Shown: positions 10,078 to 21,200 of the stretch, piece by piece
Numbering within the stretch: position 1 is the first letter of the stretch
How the letters are laid out: each line of letters starts with the position of its first letter
NCBI GenBank assembly: GCA_047967505.1
Contig: CM106540.1
Source: Dipteris shenzhenensis
Taxonomy: Eukaryota > Polypodiophyta > Polypodiopsida > Gleicheniales
Length of the DNA: 64,000 nt
Reading direction: 5' to 3' (one strand)
Translations under genes and position numbers: made by a program
Notes under the pieces: model-generated
The model's input: the letters and a program-made list of their open reading frames with translations, nothing else
Databases searched by the model: none
What the model was told of the DNA's origin: nothing

Positions 10078-13000
10078 TCAAGCCTTTTGAATGACAACTG
10101 CATTGATGAGACCAGCAGCATCGATAGTCTCAGCCTGATCAACTAAAATTTTGGGAGGAAATCCCATGGCCTGCAACTGGTAGTTTCCTAAATGACCAGG
10201 CCTAGCCGCATCGATGAAACGACGAATGTCAGCAACAGTATGATAATGATTGAATCGTGCCACCATACGCGTCCCATCGGACAACCGGAGCTGAATAGAT
10301 GTCACAGGCTGAGAGTTATCGACAATGAGACCTTGTGAGGGCTGGTTACTGGTAGCCTGAGCAATAGGTGCAGGTGCTGCATCAGCTGCTGAAGAACTTC
10401 CTAAAGTCCGTCCCAACCCTTGAAAGGGAACATGCTTAGGTTCTGGAGGGGGCTGCAAATAACATAAGAGTAAGATATCAATTTTTTTGAAAAATCACAT
10501 TCGCACCAATGCCATGCATGCTATCTACAGATCATCCAAGCAGAAGAAAGGTGGGGTTGAAACTTGAAATTGAAAGAAGACTTCCAAGACGACAAATTAC
10601 GAACATACATTCCAGTCCTCATCCCTCCGCATGAGATTCACATGCACAGGAGTGCCTCGATCAGCTGGTTCCAACTCCTTAGGGCATTCAGACTTGCTAA
10701 TGCTCTGCCACAATATCCAATCATTTCAGCTTCATGAGTTGCTCAGAAATTCCTTGGCACAATAAAATAGATGAAACCAATATCTTACCGCCAAGAACTG
10801 GGCATTGGCAGGATCATCAAGCCTTCTCAGAGGACCATCATCCACTGTAAAACCATTCCTCCAAAAGGTTATGCTGCGAACTATAGGATCTGTCTGACGC
10901 TCTGGTCCTGCCCCTGCCTCTGTGCCTGTGCCTGCGCCTGCCCCTCCCCCTGCTGCTGCTGCTGCTGCTGCTGGCTCTCCTGCCAGTGTCCGTCCTACCC
11001 CAGCAAATGCACTCCTACTGCTGGAGCGAGCCTGTGGTGGTTCTGAGGGTCCTTCCTGAGCACCCATCCGTCTCGCTTGCTCAAATATGGAATCAACATC
11101 CCTATTACCTTTCTGAGGATCCTGAACCAACATACCACTAAAAGGAAAAAAGAAATTAAATCTTCAGGATCCTTCCATACTCAAAAGACCTTCCTCTCCT
11201 TCTGAATACAAACAAAAAAACTCAAGTTAGCTTCTTTATCATTACTTCCAGAACATAGTAGTCCTAATCAACGGCTCAATGTCAGCCACAGCCATAAATA
11301 ACAGAAACAGACCACAACCAGCCGACAAGACATGATTGGTAGCATCCCTAACATTACGACCTTCAACATGTCGCATAGTAAACTTACAGAAACAAAAAAA
11401 TAAGGCCCCTTTGTAAAAGATCCTCATTTCCATGGTTATCATTTCTCAATTTTTGATAATTTATTCATTGTTTGTGTGCAACTTTACTAGTCACACATTT
11501 GTGTGAGTTCGAGTTAAAAGAGTTCACACCAGCCAGTTATGTTCAGCAAATCCCAATGCATTGTCTTCATCAATTACAAAAAAACTCTTTCCACGGTCTT
11601 CGCCATGAGATTTATACGAGCCAGCCATGGTGGTGGCAACACTAACACTTTCTACAATGTTCAGCCAATCACCACAAATGACTGGATGTTGGAAACCCAT
11701 GCATGAAATTATGGCCTATTTCAGCTGTGCTGGATCATTGTACCCCTGATCACAATGATCAGTATGTCGTACAAGAATGAGATGCTTTGGATTTTCGCAC
11801 GCACTAGGGTTTGTATACCCTTCACTTAGTATCACAACACCCTCATATCGGGTTTTCAAATCACTAGTAAGATGCCATTCAACTCAAAATGTTCCATGGC
11901 CATCTACTTGTAGTGTTTTCCCTTCCTCTTGTCTTTGGATCATTGATGGGAATCCTATTCTATCTAGAACCCACTTGAATGTCTCATGGCACTCTTTTGG
12001 AGTCTCAAATTCTGTAAGTCACCATTACTTTTTTCTGATCGAATTGAGAAATCTTGCTCTACTTCCTCTTTCCCTTGAACAAAGGCTATGGCTTTTTTCA
12101 TAATTTAGATGCTCACTCTCTCTCACCAATTGAGCTTCATCCATTTTGATGACAACTATGAGCTTACCATTGCATTCTATACAACAAAAGAAAGAAATAG
12201 TTAGGATAAACACGATATAGGAAATGAACTAAGTAAAGTGCAATCCTATAATGGATTTCCACTTACCATCTTCTCTCATGCCATAGAATTTGACCATTTC
12301 TTGTTGCAGTTTCTCAACATCTAAGTAGACATTGTTGAAAGCATTCATCTCAAAAGTTTGCAAACCAGATTTCTTTTGACTCTTCCAAGTCATTGTGCCC
12401 CTTACGCAATGGTACCCTCCAAGCATTTCTCTTGCACGTTGGTTTGTTTCTCACTATGCATGCCTCTCAAACCAAGGTGTGGGTAGTGGTACTATAGACT
12501 TCTTATACTTTCCTAGAATAGCAGACTTGAAAATTTTGAATTTACAGATGTATAATCTTCACAACCTACACTGGAAGTATCACAAACTACAAGCATCTCC
12601 TTTGCATCTACAATGTCCTTGAAGTCCTTCATCACCTCTTCAACAACTTGCACATGTAGGCACTTGTATCTTGGGTCCCTTAGTATCACAATGACATTGC
12701 TTGACTTCAATAAACTAGCTAAAGCATATGGATAGTCAATATATACTCATCCATTCCTCCCATCACATCTTCCATAAAGTTCCTAAAGAAGAACACAAGC
12801 AAAACTTAGTAAAAAACAGTGTAGCATAAAAGAGTGTAATTTCATTGGAACATTTGATAGCCAACCTTATAGCCTAGATTCCCCCCTTTCTAGCACCACC
12901 AATGGGCATTGACGCAACCATGTTATGTACCTTCTTTTCCTATCCTTCAATCCCAAGGGTGTTTCTTTCATCTTTGCACTCATTCTTCTGCCTTCTCTCA

Positions 13001-14887
13001 TTCCTTCTCTATGGCTCATTGAACTCAATTGTATATAGATCTTTCCAAGCCTTTTTTTATTTCAAAAAGCTAATAGATTGACTCTTGCAATTTTTGTTGC
13101 TCCAAGTCCAATGCTTTGGCTTTATCATGAAGATCCTTGTTCTGCCTTTGAAGCTCCTACATAGAGTTATGCATTGCAACAATGGTGCTATTTCCTAAAT
13201 GTGCTAGCTACTTTGCTTGGGCTCTATGCATCTCCTTTCCTTGCATAGCTATTGTCTGAGGATTGTTGAACCAATTACAATAACCAAGAAACCTAGAATG
13301 TCCATTTCCAACAAACCAAACTAGCTCATGCATTGTATCAAAAGGAGGGTTCTTTTGGTTGGCAAGATCTAAAGGATACAAGGATCCTTCTACCCAAAGT
13401 TCAAGATGCTTCTTTCCTTGCAAACAAATACTGTGGATCTTGGAAGCTCCCCTCAATTGAGCCTCAATTCAAGACTACATGTGCTTGCATATTCAACCTC
13501 CAACTCTAAGTGAACTTGGTACTTGTTGGAGACTCTACTTGAATGGTGCTATGAGTAAACGAGTGTAGAGGAGGCATAAAGAAGGAGAATGTGTGGAGAA
13601 GTAGTCTTGAAAGAGTATTGCACAGGAAGGGGGAGGGCAAGGAGGAGGAGGGAGCACCAGATGTTGAAGAGGAGGGATGGAGGGGAAGGACCAAGGAGCA
13701 TGGAGGAGGGGGGAAGGGAGCAGGACCATTAGGTGTGGAGGGCGAGGAAAGGGGAGAGGACCAACAGGTGTGGAGGGTGAGAACGAGCAGGCATGGAGGA
13801 GAAGGGAGGAAGGAGGGAGGAGAATGAGAGAGGAGGGAATGAGGGAGGAGGGAGGGAGGAGGAGGAGGAGGAGGAGGAGGAGGAGGGAAGGGGAAGGAGG
13901 GAGGGGAGGGGGAGAACGCGCACGCGTGTGTGTGTGTGTTGGGGGGGGGGGGGGGGGACCGGGGTGGGGGGTAAGGCTTTGTGTTAGGCAATGACGCTTG
14001 GTTTAATGTGCTAATCTATAAGGCAAACTTAATTTTGCATAGCTTTAAGCATTTTCGTACAGAGCCTAGCAAGGCCATGACAATATGCTTGTTCTAGGCC
14101 TATTGTGTCTATATGCGTAGAGGGAGTGAACAGGTAGATTGGTCTTTGCCATAAAATTAGACAGATGGGTGATATGAAACAAGTATTTTTCAATAAAATC
14201 TATCAGAGAGATGGTTGTTCCACGGGAAAAGTGGCAAGGCTACCATCAATCTTTACCATATTCACTTGGAAGACATGGACGTCTATCTTCATGTAGCAAT
14301 GCCTTAGCATAATCACATTTGAGTCATTCAAAGCTTGTTGGGTCAGCTCAAAGACTAAAAAACAAGGTCACTATCAAGATTCAAAAAACAATGTACCTTT
14401 GTAAGACTAGAATAAGTCCAATCATACAAATTTAGATTTTTTGTTGTTCTAACGACCAAAAATCTACATAGACTATCAGCCTCAATCCTTTCTTTTTGGC
14501 TCTTGAGCTTTTCGTGCATTGCATGATGTATCCCGTATGGAGCTTGCTCTAACGGTTTTTCTTTAATACTTAATAGAAGCCTCTTTTTGCCCCCAAAAAA
14601 AAAAATCTACACAGAAAATAAAAGAGAAAATGAAAGAGAAGGAAAAAGAGGTACACTAGAAGTTTTATGGGAAAAAAAAAAGGGAAGACATACTTAGCAA
14701 GCAAAGCAACACTTATGTCGTCATAAGTGCCCAAGCATAAGCAACTATACTGGGTTTCTAAAGACCCACGGAGTCTCTTGGGCAATCCCAGTGCTTACTA
14801 AAATACGTCAAATAAACAAAAGAGAGAGAAAACAAGAAATAAAGAAGAAAGTCAAGAAACAAAATCTTCCACCAAAAAATTAGAATA

Positions 14888-14940
<53 letters not shown>

Positions 14941-15403
14941 CATCCCCAGATTTTGCCTCCCTCCCTTCAGATTTTCTCCACATATTATCTTAGCTTCGCT
15001 CATCTCACTCCTTCTAGATTTCAGCGCGCCATTCTCTTGCTTATAAGCATGGCGTTGCGGCTTCCCGATCGAGCAATATGGACGCAATTCGCAAACAAGC
15101 AAGTAAATTGCGGGAGCAGGTGGCGAAGCAACAACAGTGCTGCTAAACCACCCTCTCTCGTATGCTCCATCATCCAAGTGTGTCCCTGGAGCTTCCGTTC
15201 TCTGAAGGGCACTCCTTCAACTGGTCCGAAGCTGTGCCTGTCGGTCGATCCAGCGAGGCACAAGCGTCGGAAGGAACAAGGGAGAGAGAATTCGACTAAG
15301 GCAGAGCTGGGGAACAAGGAGCACTACGAGCTGTTGCAACGCCTGCTGTGACGGTACACACATGAGGCTCACCTGAGGACTGCTTCTCTTCATCGAAGGA
15401 CCG

Positions 15404-15447
<44 letters not shown>

Positions 15448-18400
15448 TTGATTTCATAAAAGCATTTGATACAGTACCACGAGGAGGTTTATGGGATAGA
15501 ATGCACATCCTGGAGGTCCCTCTGACACTCAGAGTGGGCATCTCCCGGATATATGAAAAAGTTCTATGCTGATTGAAGCAATCTCAGGGACTATCGACTG
15601 CATTTCAAAGCAACATGGGAGTCAAGCAAGGCTGCCCACTCTCACCCACTTTATTTGGGATATGCATTGACAGGCTAGAAGAACTTGTAAAAGAAGCTAT
15701 GTCAACAGAAGACATACAAGGCCCCAAAATAGGAGTGTGGGTAATATTGTTACTGCTATATGCAGATGATATAGTTCTTTTTGCATATGATCCCGACCAC
15801 ATGCACAAACTATTACAGATATTGAAGACCTTTTGTCTAGAGAGAGGGCTGCAGGTAAATGTCAACAAAACCAAAATGATGGCACTGTGCACCATTCAGC
15901 CTTTACATCCCCCAGACATTATATTTGATGGACAGCCCCTCGAATATGTCAATACTTTTAAATACCTAGGAATTGATATTCCAGCAGATCATAGATGGTG
16001 GCAATGTGTCCAAAGAAGACTAGACACAGGCTGGGGCAAATACTATCACTTTGAAAATGACTGCAGGCCAGCACACGGGCTGGTCGCAGCCTGCAACAGC
16101 ACGTATAAGGGGTCTTTAGGCCTCACATGGAGGCTTCTGCAGCAGCGCAGACTAGCTGCCGAGGGCACCCTTATATAGGGGCCTGTGGCAGGCCAAGTCG
16201 GCCAACCAGGGCCACCGACCAGGGCCAACCCTGGTCAGTTTAATGGGGCCCATATGGTCGGCCACCAGACAGGGTACCGACCCTGCTGGTCGGTCATCTG
16301 AAGGGGGCTGGGCAGTGCCTATAAAAGGCCCACTTCTCCATTCAGCCCAGCATCCAGTGCGATACTGAAAGCCCTTCTCCAAGGATGTGTTTAGCACTCA
16401 GATCTGGTGCAGTTTGTGAGAGAGAGTCCATCAGTTTTCTCCAGCACTCTGCTGTGTTTTGTATTGCTCCCTTGGAGCCATTTTCTGCCCTCCATCCGGT
16501 GGATGAATATACTCTCTCTCTCCGTCTATATTTATTTCTGAGTGTGAATTTGTTGCATCTGTGATCATCTATCTGAGTTGAGTGTGTGAGAGTTGGAGAG
16601 TTTCTTGGGTGGAGGATTGAGTGATTCTCTCTTCTTTTGTAACACTCTGTTGGTCTGCTTATAATACTTTCATAGGTCTTAAGCAATCCAATATTCCAAG
16701 CCATGGGTGAGGAATGCATTTCCTGCAATACCAATAGTCTATAGGTAGAATTCTCCAAGCACTAGAACAATCCTCCCTTTGTACCATAATAGGCCATTGT
16801 ACAACTTGTAGTTGGGATGGTCTTCACAAGAGGGATTTTGCAAGTCTTGAAATATGATAGCAATTGCCAGATCCACCCTTATTCCTTTGCATCTCACCTT
16901 GTTGGGATCCACTCTTATTCCTTTGCTGCCCACAATATGTCCCAAATATTCTACCTCATTTGCCATGAAGGTGCACTTGCTTGACTTAGCATAGAGCTGG
17001 AAATGAACTTGCTTGCTGAATCTATCAATGATAGTCCAAATCCCATCATTCCCCGACTTCGATCTTGGCAAATCAAAAATGAAGTCCATTGCGATACTTT
17101 CCCATGGTGCCTGGGGCACGGAAAGAGGCATAAGTAGGCCAGGTGCCTTCCGTCTTGTCATATTTGACCTTCTGACAGGTGACGCATTCTGTAACAAACT
17201 AATGTATATCTTTCCACATCGCTGGCCAATAGAAATACCTCTCTAATGCTTGAGTTGTAGCTGCAAGTCCTCTATGCCCAGCATATGGAGGTGCATGGCA
17301 TTCCTCCAAAATATTTTTCCTCCTCTCTCGAGTGATGTACAGGCAGTCATCTTTCATTAGATACCCATCTTTCAAGGAATAGTGACCGGTGGACTGCCCC
17401 TCTTGCATTGCTGCAAAATCTCACCAAAATGCTCTCGCATGTCTTTTAGCTCCCTATGATAGCCAATAGTTACATTGTTCACCTAGGGTCTTCAAGACAA
17501 AGCATCTACCACTCTATTCTGAGCTCCCGGAGTATGGACAATCTGAAAATGATACATTGACAACATATTTGCCCCGTTCATGTGCTTCTCGCAGAGCTTA
17601 GTCTGAGTCAAGGGGTTGTGGCTTATAAAAGTCGCATTATACAGCCTCCGGAAAGGCATTTACAGATTTATAAGGAAGGAAATGTTGGCTGTAATTCACG
17701 CCCTTTCTACTTGGAAGCATTATTTATTGGGAGCTGATTTTACAGTACAGATTGATCATCATCAATCTTCGAGGTATTTCCTCATGCAGTCCAAGTTATC
17801 GGAAAAGCATATGCGATGAGCAAATCTCTTGTCCATGTTCCATTTTCAGATTATTCACTTGGAGGGTAAGAACAATTTTGGCTCAGAATTTTTATCAGTT
17901 ATTGGATGGGCATCGCCTAGACCATTATGCTCTTAAGGAAGGGTTTTAAATGATGCATGGCCACTTGTGAGTAACCAAGCAGTTGAGGCCCAAAGTGTAT
18001 ATATACCTAGATGAATCCAGGAACAAGCAGTTGAGGGCCAAAGTGTGATGGACAGTCAGAACAAGCAAATTCAACGGTGTTGGATCTTCTGAAATGCTAT
18101 GTCTCTGACCATAAGGCTCAATGGGAGCAATATTTAATACCTTTAATTAAATTTGCATACGATAATACGATGCGCACTGCCGCAAGAAAAAATCCGATTC
18201 AGATTGTTGAAGGAGGGCAGGCAGTTCCACCTATATTACATACCAAATATAAAAGCTTTGAGGCTGATAAGTTTGTAGAGAACTGGGATGAAGCTCAAGG
18301 GAAATCAAGCCTGCTCTTTAAAAGACTCGGGAGAAGCAAAAAAAGGCCGCAGATAAGCAAACAGCAAAATTTGTAGTTCACAGAAGGCGATTATGTGTTG

Positions 18401-20764
18401 CTGCATTTTGCAGGAACCAAAAGTGCAAACTGGAGCCAAGCTTGGTTTGTTGTGAGCAACAAGCATCCAAGAGAGATTGCGCCCAATCTTGTGCAAGCGA
18501 AAGCTGCCAAAGAGAATTACAATTTGTTTTTAAATGCTTCGAGGCTGGTCCGGGGCAGACCTGGCCAGGGCAAGTTGATTCTGGAGGTTTGCAGGCAGTT
18601 CTGGAGTAGGTTTTGCATGGGCGATTTCATCTGGGGCTCGATTCTAGTTGTCCCAAGTGCCAAGAGGCAGGGAAATTGCATGCAGGGATGAATCTTGCTG
18701 ATTTTGGTGCCAATGAAGGGAGGCAATTTCACCAGGAGGGGATTTTTTAAGTTCCGGGGGCCAAGAAACAAGGCGAAATTCATCTAGAGGCGTTTTTTTA
18801 GCTGATTGCTTGGCCTGGTAGCTGGGTGACTTGGTTCTAGGGCTATGCACGTGATCCTGGAGTGGGCCAGGTCAGGCGATATGATCTGTGGTAGTTCTGA
18901 GCTGTTCCGGAGCTCCTACAGGCTATACAAGTTGCTTTTTGGGCCTTCTGGGCTGTGTTTTGGTTGGCTGGTCTGTCTTTTGCTGATTTCTAACAGAGAC
19001 TAAGCTGTAGATGCTGTGGTTGGTCTGTTGCTGGGCAGATGAAGGCTGGTCGTTGAGATTTTGGGCTGATTCTAGGCTGGGCCTGCTTTCCGGGTGATTG
19101 TGCGGTGAGATTACTTGCAATTGGTCAGCTAGTGAGTCTTGCTGTGCAATGCAATCCACTGGTTGTAAGTCGGGCACCGTAACAACCAAGGGCTGAGTGT
19201 TGGCCTTGCTTTCCACGAGATTGATGTCATAACAGCTGGGTAGGCTGAGATTGTTGGGTGCTTTCGACTGCAAGAGCTCGAAGCAGGTTGTCCAAAGGGT
19301 TTTGCTCTGGGATTGGATGCCTACATGGTTTTGATTGGCTGAGTTTGGCTGGAAGCAGAGGCTATGCTGTGTTTTGGATGCCTACATGGCTCGTTGTAAT
19401 CTGTTTTCAGTGAAATAAATAATAAAAAATAACCGCAAGGGCACCAGCTGATTTGGGGCCAAATTGTGATTCTACCACCCTTACTTTATCATAGGTCGGT
19501 TGCACCTATTATCCCTATTAAAAAGCTCAGCGCATTCATGAACTTACGTTACTTCATAGCCACTCGAGATAGATTCATCCTTTGATTCAAAAATTACTCA
19601 ACGTGCGTGCCAAACTTAGTCCTTGGTTTGCAAAATTTCTTGTTGCCCACCAGTCTACTTGTCCCCACATTGGAAAACCTTCTCCTTGATTTTACTTGCA
19701 TTATCTAGCTTACAGCTCTTACCCACAACTATGGAAGGCACGCATGAAGGCATTCTTCTAGAACCATGCAAATTTCTTGTCATGATGTATAAAAAGGCAA
19801 TTTTAAGGGGCTAACTAACTGGTTAAGGCTTGTTAGAAGCGTTGTCATTACTATATGCTAACACGTCTAAGTTTCATTTGAAATGCAAGGCTCCTTCCCA
19901 AACTTAAGGAAGATAAAAGAAATACAGGCTTCGTCCATCGAAGCGTCGAAACCAGAATCTACATTGCGTCCAACCATGATATAGCACACTTAAACACTCT
20001 ATGAAGCTGTACTTCACAAGACGATTGATTTGGAATCCTCTATACTATTTGCTCCGCAGCAGGCGTAATGCAATAGATCAATCAAGCACCGTGCATTTCA
20101 CTTAATCAATGTAGTCGTAATGATTGACATTTAACAAAGATCCCCGCCATTGTAGCTTTACAAAGGATGTCACAAGGAAGCCTAATTTTTTGCATATTTC
20201 GCAGAAACTATGCGTACGTTACGATGCAAATTATGAGCTTGCAATAGTATAATGTAGAAGTATTAGGGTTTGTGCTAGGGAGGAACTTCACGAGGAAAGA
20301 GGAAAACGTTGATACCTCTTCTCACCACCAGTATAATACTCTTGTGGGCTGTCTTCGTCACTGTCAGAGTCGGAACGCCTGCCAAGATCGGACAGAGTTT
20401 TGATGCCTCCACGGCTACTGGCTGATTTTTTGTCTTTCGCAGGCTTGTTACTTCTGTTACCGGGGAAGCCCCCAAATCCCTGCACAGGTCCCGCAGCAGA
20501 AGTGGGAGGTTGGAAGAACCGCTGACCGGCTACAGGAGGAGGCACGGCGGAGGGCGGCTCTGTGGGCTGAGGCTCAGGCTCGTCCTCCTCACCTTCATCC
20601 CTCACAAGGCCGGAATCAGCTTCAAAATAGGTCTGTACAGCGGTCTCGAGTTGCCAAGCAGAGCTGTCCAGGAAGAAGCGGGCCTGTTCAGGGGTGGAGG
20701 AGGTGATGCTGCAGAACTGCTGGATCGCATCGTTGGGATCGATGTGCTGCTGAGTCAGATCCAT
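10078..20764 (-). CDS. PUX5-like: PUX5-like UBA-SEP-UBX protein (p47-type CDC48 adaptor), 4 exons, 422 aa
   Basis: Exons on the minus strand: 20764-20316, 11137-10789, 10704-10609, 10452-10078. Introns are GT-AG (donors GTATCA, GTAAGA, GTATGT) and phases agree: exon 1 ends in phase 2 and the first base of exon 2 completes Ser in [11 protein letters not shown]. Spliced length is 1269 nt. Domains: an N-terminal UBA-like fold (about 1-50, with a Q-A-R-F-F-L-D-S segment and A-V-Q-T-Y-F); a low-complexity linker with S-D-S-D-S-D-E; a SEP domain spanning exons 2-3 ([20 protein letters not shown] ... ECPKELEP); and a C-terminal UBX domain in exon 4 ([17 protein letters not shown] ... MGFPPKIL, with F-P in the loop that family members use to bind CDC48/p97). 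Length and architecture match Arabidopsis PUX5 and animal p47/NSFL1C, cofactors of the CDC48 ATPase acting on ubiquitinated substrates and membrane fusion. No disabling lesion is seen. Orthology to PUX5 rather than PUX3 or PUX4 is inferred. Confidence 0.92.
11500..13460 (-). pseudogene. Unidentified intron-bearing, coiled-coil gene remnant
   Basis: A long minus-strand coding-like signal with few lesions. In order: a segment ending [14 protein letters not shown] (13456-13208); a charged coiled coil ([20 protein letters not shown], about 13190-13100); a region with [10 protein letters not shown] (12710-12513); a segment ending [14 protein letters not shown] (12426-12268); an intron 12177-12266 (donor GTAAGT, acceptor TATAG) joining it to [20 protein letters not shown] (12176-12025); then about 390 bp of coding-like sequence interrupted by two stops (about 11915-11525). 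The coiled coil next to a W-F-V-G-N-G-H-S-R segment loosely recalls XS/SGS3-like proteins, but I cannot name the family. It lies in the PUX5-like intron, same orientation. Confidence 0.45.
13560..13990. repeat. GGA-rich purine minisatellite with poly-G and GT tracts
   Basis: About 400 bp in which the plus strand is almost all purine (GGAGGA/GAGG variants), ending in an alternating CG/TG run and a poly-G run of about 16 near 13940-13957. Open frames across it, proline-rich on one strand and Gly/Glu/Arg-rich on the other, are products of composition and are not proteins. Confidence 0.85.
13991..14890. other. Intronic sequence without recognisable content
   Basis: About 900 bp between the purine minisatellite and the (CT)n run. 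It has short A-rich runs near 14590 and 14675 and no credible coding frame. Confidence 0.4.
14891..14936. repeat. (TC)n microsatellite
   Basis: A pure TC run of about 46 bp. It lies 140 bp upstream of the SH3P-like start codon, a typical position for a plant 5'-leader pyrimidine tract. Confidence 0.95.
15078..15137 (+). pseudogene. SH3P-like (BAR/SH3 protein) first-exon fragment with 5' leader
   Basis: The ATG at 15078 opens a 20-codon stretch beginning [16 protein letters not shown]. This is the very conserved start of plant SH3P1/SH3P2 proteins, BAR-SH3 adaptors in clathrin vesicle and autophagosome traffic. After Q-Q-Q the frame hits a stop two codons later, and none of the BAR or SH3 domain follows. 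The upstream (TC)n and C/T-rich sequence resemble that gene's 5' leader. The piece sits on the opposite strand inside the PUX5-like intron, so it is most likely a captured or duplicated gene start. Confidence 0.6.
15411..15444. repeat. (CT)n microsatellite at a LINE boundary
   Basis: A CT run of about 34 bp whose end coincides with the first recognisable codon of the LINE RT. Confidence 0.9.
15444..16060 (+). mobile_element. LINE reverse-transcriptase fragment
   Basis: The plus strand encodes the central [15 protein letters not shown] (motif A with its Asp), [16 protein letters not shown] (motif B), [11 protein letters not shown] (the catalytic YADD box) and [11 protein letters not shown] (motif D), then F-K-Y-L-G-I-D-I. 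One in-frame stop lies at 15570. The N-terminal endonuclease and the 3' end are absent. Similarity ends around 16040-16060, where a GC-rich non-LINE sequence begins. It lies inside the PUX5-like intron, opposite strand. Confidence 0.9.
16060..16740 (+). mobile_element. LTR-like region with TATA box
   Basis: GC-rich sequence with repeated GGTCGG/CCGACC inverted motifs (16190-16295) leads to TATAAAAGG at 16320-16328, then a leader-like C/T-rich stretch without coding frame. This layout (U3, TATA, R/U5) suggests an LTR or a transposon promoter oriented to the right. No matching second LTR or primer-binding site is evident, so it could also be a non-LTR sequence. Confidence 0.35.
16750..17600 (-). 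mobile_element. Ty3/gypsy fragment: RNase H end, H2C2, integrase core, then displaced RT
   Basis: The minus strand reads, from 17600 down: the end of RNase H with V-V-D-A-L-S; a spacer; the integrase zinc-binding domain (17408-17199, with [11 protein letters not shown] and the HHCC layout); and the integrase core start [16 protein letters not shown] (17197-17100). The same frame then switches to an RT piece, [17 protein letters not shown]...GIRVDPNKV (about 17000-16900). RT should precede RNase H, so the order is scrambled, probably by internal recombination or template switching. Stops are present. Confidence 0.8.
17616..18520 (+). mobile_element. Ty3/gypsy RNase H and integrase C-terminal fragment
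   Basis: The plus strand encodes gypsy RNase H ([20 protein letters not shown], then [13 protein letters not shown], 17670-17800), a decayed stretch, and, from 18077, the late integrase core ([20 protein letters not shown], the W-x-x-x-L-x-x-x-x-F-A-Y-N motif) followed by the C-terminal F-T-E-G-D-Y-V-L-L segment. It has several stops and frameshifts and a large deletion of the central integrase. It belongs to a different family from the adjacent minus-strand piece. Confidence 0.85.
18521..19440 (+). other. Probable 3' non-coding part of the adjacent gypsy element
   Basis: T/G-rich sequence without a coding frame follows the integrase C-terminus. It contains a short direct repeat (TTGGATGCCTACATGG near 19310 and 19375) and ends in an AATAAATAATAAA-type polyadenylation-like stretch near 19410-19425. 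It may contain an LTR; I see no second copy. Confidence 0.35.
19441..20287. other. Intron 1, donor-proximal part, no recognisable element
   Basis: Unique-looking sequence between transposon debris and exon 1 of the PUX5-like gene. There is no credible frame. Confidence 0.4.
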
Positions 20765-20815
20765 AGCAGAGAAGGAAAGAGAACTCGACAGCTATATGTC
20801 AGAATGGCGATCCTA

Positions 20816-20838
20816 GCTATATATATATATATATATAC
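20816..20838 (-). promoter_or_regulatory. TATA-like (TA)n element upstream of the PUX5-like ATG
   Basis: An alternating TA run of about 20 bp lies some 50 bp upstream of the minus-strand start codon at 20764. Its position suits a core promoter with a very short leader. Alternatively it is simply a dinucleotide repeat in the leader, with the real TATA box further up. Confidence 0.4.
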
Positions 20839-21200
20839 ATAGGTCTTTTGAGAGCCTTGACGCTCACGCATAAGAGAGAAAATGTCCCAGATTTGCACTC
20901 CTTTTAAATGTAATGCAAATACTCACAACTAGGTTGAGGGAGCCAGCCTTTTCGTCATGGCTCTAACTCCAAATTGGACTTTAATCCTCACTATTGTCCA
21001 ATAGAGTTTCTGTAGCTTCTCTTATATTCCTTATGGGGACTAATCCCATACCTGAGAGAAGGGAGGTTTGTGGTAATCCCATTCGTGAGAGAAGGGAGGT
21101 TTAAGGAGGTCCGGTGGAGGCGTATAGGAGGTTCGGAGGCATTTTGGAGGTTTGGAGGGAGGAGGAGGCACGTTCAAGGAGTCCGTGAGGAGAAAACAGC

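Larger units (their letters stand above)
11138..20315 (-). other. Giant intron 1 of the PUX5-like gene (9178 bp)
   Basis: The donor AG|GTATCA and acceptor TTTTCCTTTTAG|T bracket 9.2 kb, while the other two introns of this gene are 84 and 156 bp. The intron carries an unidentified gene remnant (minus), a purine-rich minisatellite, two (CT)n runs, an SH3P-like exon piece, a LINE RT and gypsy fragments in both orientations. The whole load must be transcribed and removed if the gene is expressed. Confidence 0.85.

Noticed and set aside
13506-13994. Overlapping open frames of 64-161 codons (proline-rich on minus, Gly/Glu/Arg-rich on plus)
   Set aside because: They arise from a GGA/TCC minisatellite and poly-G; every frame is open and none has a domain.
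18923-19273. 116-codon minus-strand open frame rich in Gln, Ser and Pro
   Set aside because: Antisense to probable 3' non-coding gypsy sequence, with no recognisable motif.
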